Source: Glaciecola amylolytica (GTDB lineage Bacteria > Bacteroidota > Bacteroidia > Flavobacteriales_D > Crocinitomicaceae). Taken from it: a stretch of DNA of 64,000 nucleotides. The stretch is taken from contig CP034120.1 in NCBI GenBank assembly GCA_003856375.1, positions 1,984,001 through 2,048,000 on the forward strand, read 5' to 3'. This document shows, in pieces, positions 61,279 to 64,000 of this stretch. The position numbers and the translations under genes were made by a program. The stretch's first letter is position 1. Each line of letters opens with the position of its first letter. The notes below the pieces were generated by a model. That model had not been told where the DNA came from. It did no database searches and saw only the letters and a program-made list of their open reading frames with translations.

Positions 61279-63261
61279 TTAATGGTTGTAAACGAATGGT
61301 ATTTCGAAACTGGTCTTCACTCCCAGAATGTTATCTGAAGCATCTGTTATATTCTGCATATGGATTGCCGCGTCTTTTTTTTCCGTGATTCGTTCCAGTC
61401 GTTCCCGTGTAATTTGAGTCGATAATGACTTCTGAGTTTTCTGTTCGACAACCAGTCCGGAGCCGTTGTCTGTAACTTCAAACCGAAGCTGTTTGTTCGC
61501 AAAAGTATAACGGATATGAATCAGCCCTCCTTCCTGCTTATTTTTCAACCCGTGCTTGATTGCATTCTCTATGAAGGGTTGTGTCAGCATCGGCGGCACC
61601 AGAATGGATTCCGGATCGGTGTTTTCGTCCCATTCAATTTCGTAGGTAAAATTGTTGTTATAAAGCAATTTTTGAATTGTCAGGTAATTCTCCAGCATTG
61701 CGATCTCCTCAGTTAGCAGAATGTAGTTCTCATTCGAATACTCCAGAATCTGACGGGTTAGTTTGGAGAACTTTGTCAGGTAACTGATAGCGTCTTTCTC
61801 TTGTTTGTTATAGATCAAACTTTGGATATTATCCACCGAATTAAAAATAAAATGCGGGTTCATTTGCGTGAGCAAAAGCTTTTGTTTGAGTTCATTGTTT
61901 TTATGCATGTTCCGGATGTTCTTTTGTCTGAAATAATAGTAAACAAGCAAACAACCGATGAGCAGTAGCAAAGCGGTAGCAATCAACAGATAAAGCATTT
62001 TGTCTTTGCGCGCCGTCTTCTGTTCATTACTTAGCTTCAACGCCGCAATCTTTTTTTCCTGCCCGATTTTGTTCAGCAATGCCTTTTTCTCATAGGCGTA
62101 TTTCAATTCCTGCTGAGCCAGTACATTTTTCGCTTCTTCTTCGTTAAAAGCTTCTTTCTCCCGGATATACAATTCAAACATTTTCAAAGCCTGATCCGGC
62201 TTCTTCATTGCTTTGTAGAGTTGATACAAATTGTCGTAACTCCTTTGCAGCATTCCCGAATCATGCGATTTCAAAGCTCTTTCCAATCCTTTCCGGGAAT
62301 AAGACTCTGATTTCCCCAACATTCCTTTTTCCAGGTATAGCTCTCCCATGCTGAGTAGCAAACTTGTCGCGGAACGGTCTTCTGCCGCATAAAACAATCC
62401 TTCTTCAAACAGCTTTAACGCTTCATCATAGTTTTTCTGATCGAGGTAAATGTCCCCAAGTTTGTTCGCATCAAAAGCCAAATGATTGGAAAAGCCGTTT
62501 TCCTTTGCAATTTTCAAAGACTGGAAATAATAGTTTTTGGCTTCTTCCAAATTTTGTTTGTTATAATAGGCAAAACCGATGTTATGAAGGATCACTGCCA
62601 TTTCAAACAGATCCTGCGTGGATTTCTCTTTGATTGAACGATACGTAATCAGTGCTTTTTTATAGTAATTGATTGCCTTCGAAAAATTGCCCTGATCCTC
62701 ATAGACCTGCCCGATCGAAGAGTTTGTTGCCGCAACTCCAATAACATCACCGGTCAGTTCCTGATGCTTCAAAGCCTGAAAATAGCAGGTAATCGCATCT
62801 TCATGCGCATTCATTTTTCGCAGAATGTTTCCTTTGTTTGTGACGGTAATCCAACGCTCTTCCTCCATTCCAAGGCGCTTGAACAGGCCGATAGCCTTAT
62901 CGTAACAATAGAGAACCCGCTGACTGTTTTTGGCTGAGAATATTTCCGAAGCTTTGTCGCAATACCAATACGCTGCATACAAATAGTAGGTATTCCTCAA
63001 TTCAGCATTCAAATTCTTTTTCTTCAGATTCCGAAAAACGATTTTCCCCACAATTGTATTGTAATGCACACTGATCGAATCACCGGCTCTGGTATATCCA
63101 AGAATGGAACTGATGATTCCCAAACGGGTTGTATCGTGAATTTTAGTATCTGAGAGCAGGACTTTCAAAGAATCGATCTCCCTGTTCTGAGCATGCCCGT
63201 GAAATGACTGGAGAAGTAAAACGCAAAAAGTGAATGGATGGAGTTTTGCTAAGAGGGACAT
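61279..63261 (-). CDS. LytS-type sensor kinase with TPR sensor region
   Basis: A 660-residue protein. Signal peptide; TPR array ~100-400 (e.g. AINYYKKALITYRSI, AKNYYFQSLKIAKENG); TM helix ~425-450; His_kinase domain with QMNPHFIFNSVDNIQ (~475) and ATPase motifs NAIKHGL and DNGSGLV. It is homologous to the kinase at 44749 but with a much longer TPR region. A good promoter lies upstream (63293-63323). It pairs with the regulator at 60530. Confidence 0.93.
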   Translation of the reverse strand: MSLLAKLHPFTFCVLLLQSFHGHAQNREIDSLKVLLSDTKIHDTTRLGIISSILGYTRAGDSISVHYNTIVGKIVFRNLKKKNLNAELRNTYYLYAAYWYCDKASEIFSAKNSQRVLYCYDKAIGLFKRLGMEEERWITVTNKGNILRKMNAHEDAITCYFQALKHQELTGDVIGVAATNSSIGQVYEDQGNFSKAINYYKKALITYRSIKEKSTQDLFEMAVILHNIGFAYYNKQNLEEAKNYYFQSLKIAKENGFSNHLAFDANKLGDIYLDQKNYDEALKLFEEGLFYAAEDRSATSLLLSMGELYLEKGMLGKSESYSRKGLERALKSHDSGMLQRSYDNLYQLYKAMKKPDQALKMFELYIREKEAFNEEEAKNVLAQQELKYAYEKKALLNKIGQEKKIAALKLSNEQKTARKDKMLYLLIATALLLLIGCLLVYYYFRQKNIRNMHKNNELKQKLLLTQMNPHFIFNSVDNIQSLIYNKQEKDAISYLTKFSKLTRQILEYSNENYILLTEEIAMLENYLTIQKLLYNNNFTYEIEWDENTDPESILVPPMLTQPFIENAIKHGLKNKQEGGLIHIRYTFANKQLRFEVTDNGSGLVVEQKTQKSLSTQITRERLERITEKKDAAIHMQNITDASDNILGVKTSFEIPFVYNH

Positions 63262-63292
63262 GCGCCTGGTTTAATCATTTTCTTCAAGTAAA

Positions 63293-63323
63293 CAAAAATA
63301 GCAAAGTTCTGTAGAAAGCCAAA
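63293..63323 (-). promoter_or_regulatory. Bacteroidetes-type promoter of the kinase-regulator operon
   Basis: On the minus strand, TTTG (63320-63323) and TATTTTTG (63293-63300) are spaced by 19 nt, an exact -33/-7 match. Confidence 0.75.
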
Positions 63324-63460
63324 AGAAAGTCAGTCCGAACCCTAAGCACAACTATTTATTAATGTTCTATTGACTTGTCCGAGAATTTAGTTCATGATTT
63401 CTCAGGCAAAATGGTTTTCAAACACTAATCTTTCAGATAAAAACACATGATGTAAAACCC

Positions 63461-63543
63461 CGCAAATGCACAGATAAATACTCGCCTACCGGACTCGCTG
63501 GCTGGGTCGTAGCGACTGGTAAGCGCCACCAATACCTGTGCAT
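63461..63543 (-). repeat. Dispersed repeat element, copy 2, with inverted arms
   Basis: Shares ~38 nt with 9509-9547 in inverted orientation. Its own arms (atgcacag...cgcctacc and ggtaagcg...ctgtgcat) pair imperfectly, giving a large hairpin. The remaining parts of the 636-bp region 63262-63898 hold no supported gene. Confidence 0.65.
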
Positions 63544-63898
63544 CTGTAGAAAAAATCACCAGAATCTTTGTACAAGCCGATTCTATACAATACGTGATCA
63601 GACACTGTTCGATTGAAGTCATTTTTTTTTCGGAAAACCACATTAAAAAACCAGTATTTATACCCTAGTTTTTGTTTGGAATCTTTTATATTTTCGCCCT
63701 GAAAACTTTCTATTATTCGCTAAAACGACACTACTATGCTATTCACTGAAACCCGTTGTTACGGACAATCCACTTACCATTCATCAAGGATTGCCCGCAT
63801 AACCAACCCATTTGCAACAAAACATGTGACCGGTCATTTTTCAAATTGTCCGGATCAACCAGCTATTCATATACCATTTATTTAACCGTCCGGCAACT

Positions 63899-64000
63899 AT
63901 GAACTACACAAAAAGAGACCGCTTTATTGCTCCGATCCTTGAATGGGCAAAAGCAAACAAGGAAGCAGAAGTACTTGAATTAGGTTTATTAAAATCAGGT
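63899..64000 (+). CDS. Gene start, cut by right edge
   Basis: An ATG at 63899 opens a frame of 34 codons to the window end (MNYTKRDRFIAPILEWAKAN and on). It reads as a plausible protein start but is too short to identify. Confidence 0.5.
   Translation, partial: MNYTKRDRFIAPILEWAKANKEAEVLELGLLKSG

Noticed and set aside
63425-63643. A 72-residue minus-strand frame
   Set aside because: It runs through the dispersed hairpin element at 63461-63543 and has no coding character.
63736-63885. A 49-codon ATG frame upstream of the right-edge gene
   Set aside because: The composition is unremarkable, no promoter or ribosome binding site is convincing, and it could be a leader. It is too weak to annotate.

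Overview
The window looks like chromosome of a Bacteroidota member, most likely Flavobacteriales and close to the Crocinitomicaceae/Fluviicola group. The basis is the AT-rich coding style, promoters of the Bacteroidetes type (-7 element TAnnTTTG), type IX secretion (T9SS) proteins (PorP/SprF, a C-terminal CHU_C-type sorting domain), an LptD-like LPS assembly protein, and families such as the 5-fold beta-flower and WG-repeat proteins. The species is inferred, not proven.

Positions 1-9256 hold the 3' part of a methyltransferase (cut by the left edge), a secreted S9 oligopeptidase, an outer-membrane-like protein, and a six-gene minus-strand operon: amidase, MCE/MlaD, two Fe-S reductase-type proteins, a HAD protein and a small conserved protein. 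Positions 9.6-22.7 kb are largely housekeeping: LptD-like protein, YqgE, RarA, a lipid A acyltransferase-like protein, a BNR-repeat protein, thioredoxin, MenE, a J-domain membrane protein, SmpB, RecR, MscL, an RRM protein and tmRNA (ssrA). From 22.8 to 25.7 kb comes a small accessory block: a GlxA-type regulator, AHSA1, DoxX-like and glyoxalase-like proteins, and a short basic protein.

Positions 25.8-33.7 kb are a compact biosynthetic locus: a 2021-residue two-module NRPS (A-PCP-C-A-PCP-reductase) translationally coupled to a phosphopantetheinyl transferase, with a divergent O-methyltransferase. A perfect 12-bp inverted repeat lies between the divergent starts. The architecture is that of the staphylococcal AusA/AusB pyrazinone system. 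It is followed by a 744-residue DUF4157 (eCIS core domain) protein carrying a cytidine-deaminase-like zinc motif and a C-terminal Cys/His domain, which is a candidate multi-effector toxin. A membrane protein and a urea transporter come next.

Positions 38.6-44.6 kb hold a beta-flower repeat protein, then a run of small minus-strand genes of immunity-protein type (SUKH, DUF4375-like, DUF1963/YwqG-like and unknowns), then a WG-repeat lipoprotein flanked by a ~50-bp direct repeat. Positions 44.7-63.3 kb hold a T9SS surface-adhesin operon (small secreted protein, 1916-residue repeat adhesin, PorP/SprF, OmpA-family protein). It is bracketed by two paralogous LytS/LytTR two-component systems and accompanied by a TPR-AraC regulator. 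The right edge cuts a gene of unknown function.

The strongest candidates for something new are the DUF4157 dual-domain effector, the reductase-ending NRPS locus with its palindromic operator, and the orphan immunity-type cluster. At smaller scale, several genes appear to be leaderless, with the start codon 4-5 nt after the -7 box, and at least three families of dispersed palindromic repeats sit in the intergenic regions. All functional calls come from reading the sequence; no database search was possible.
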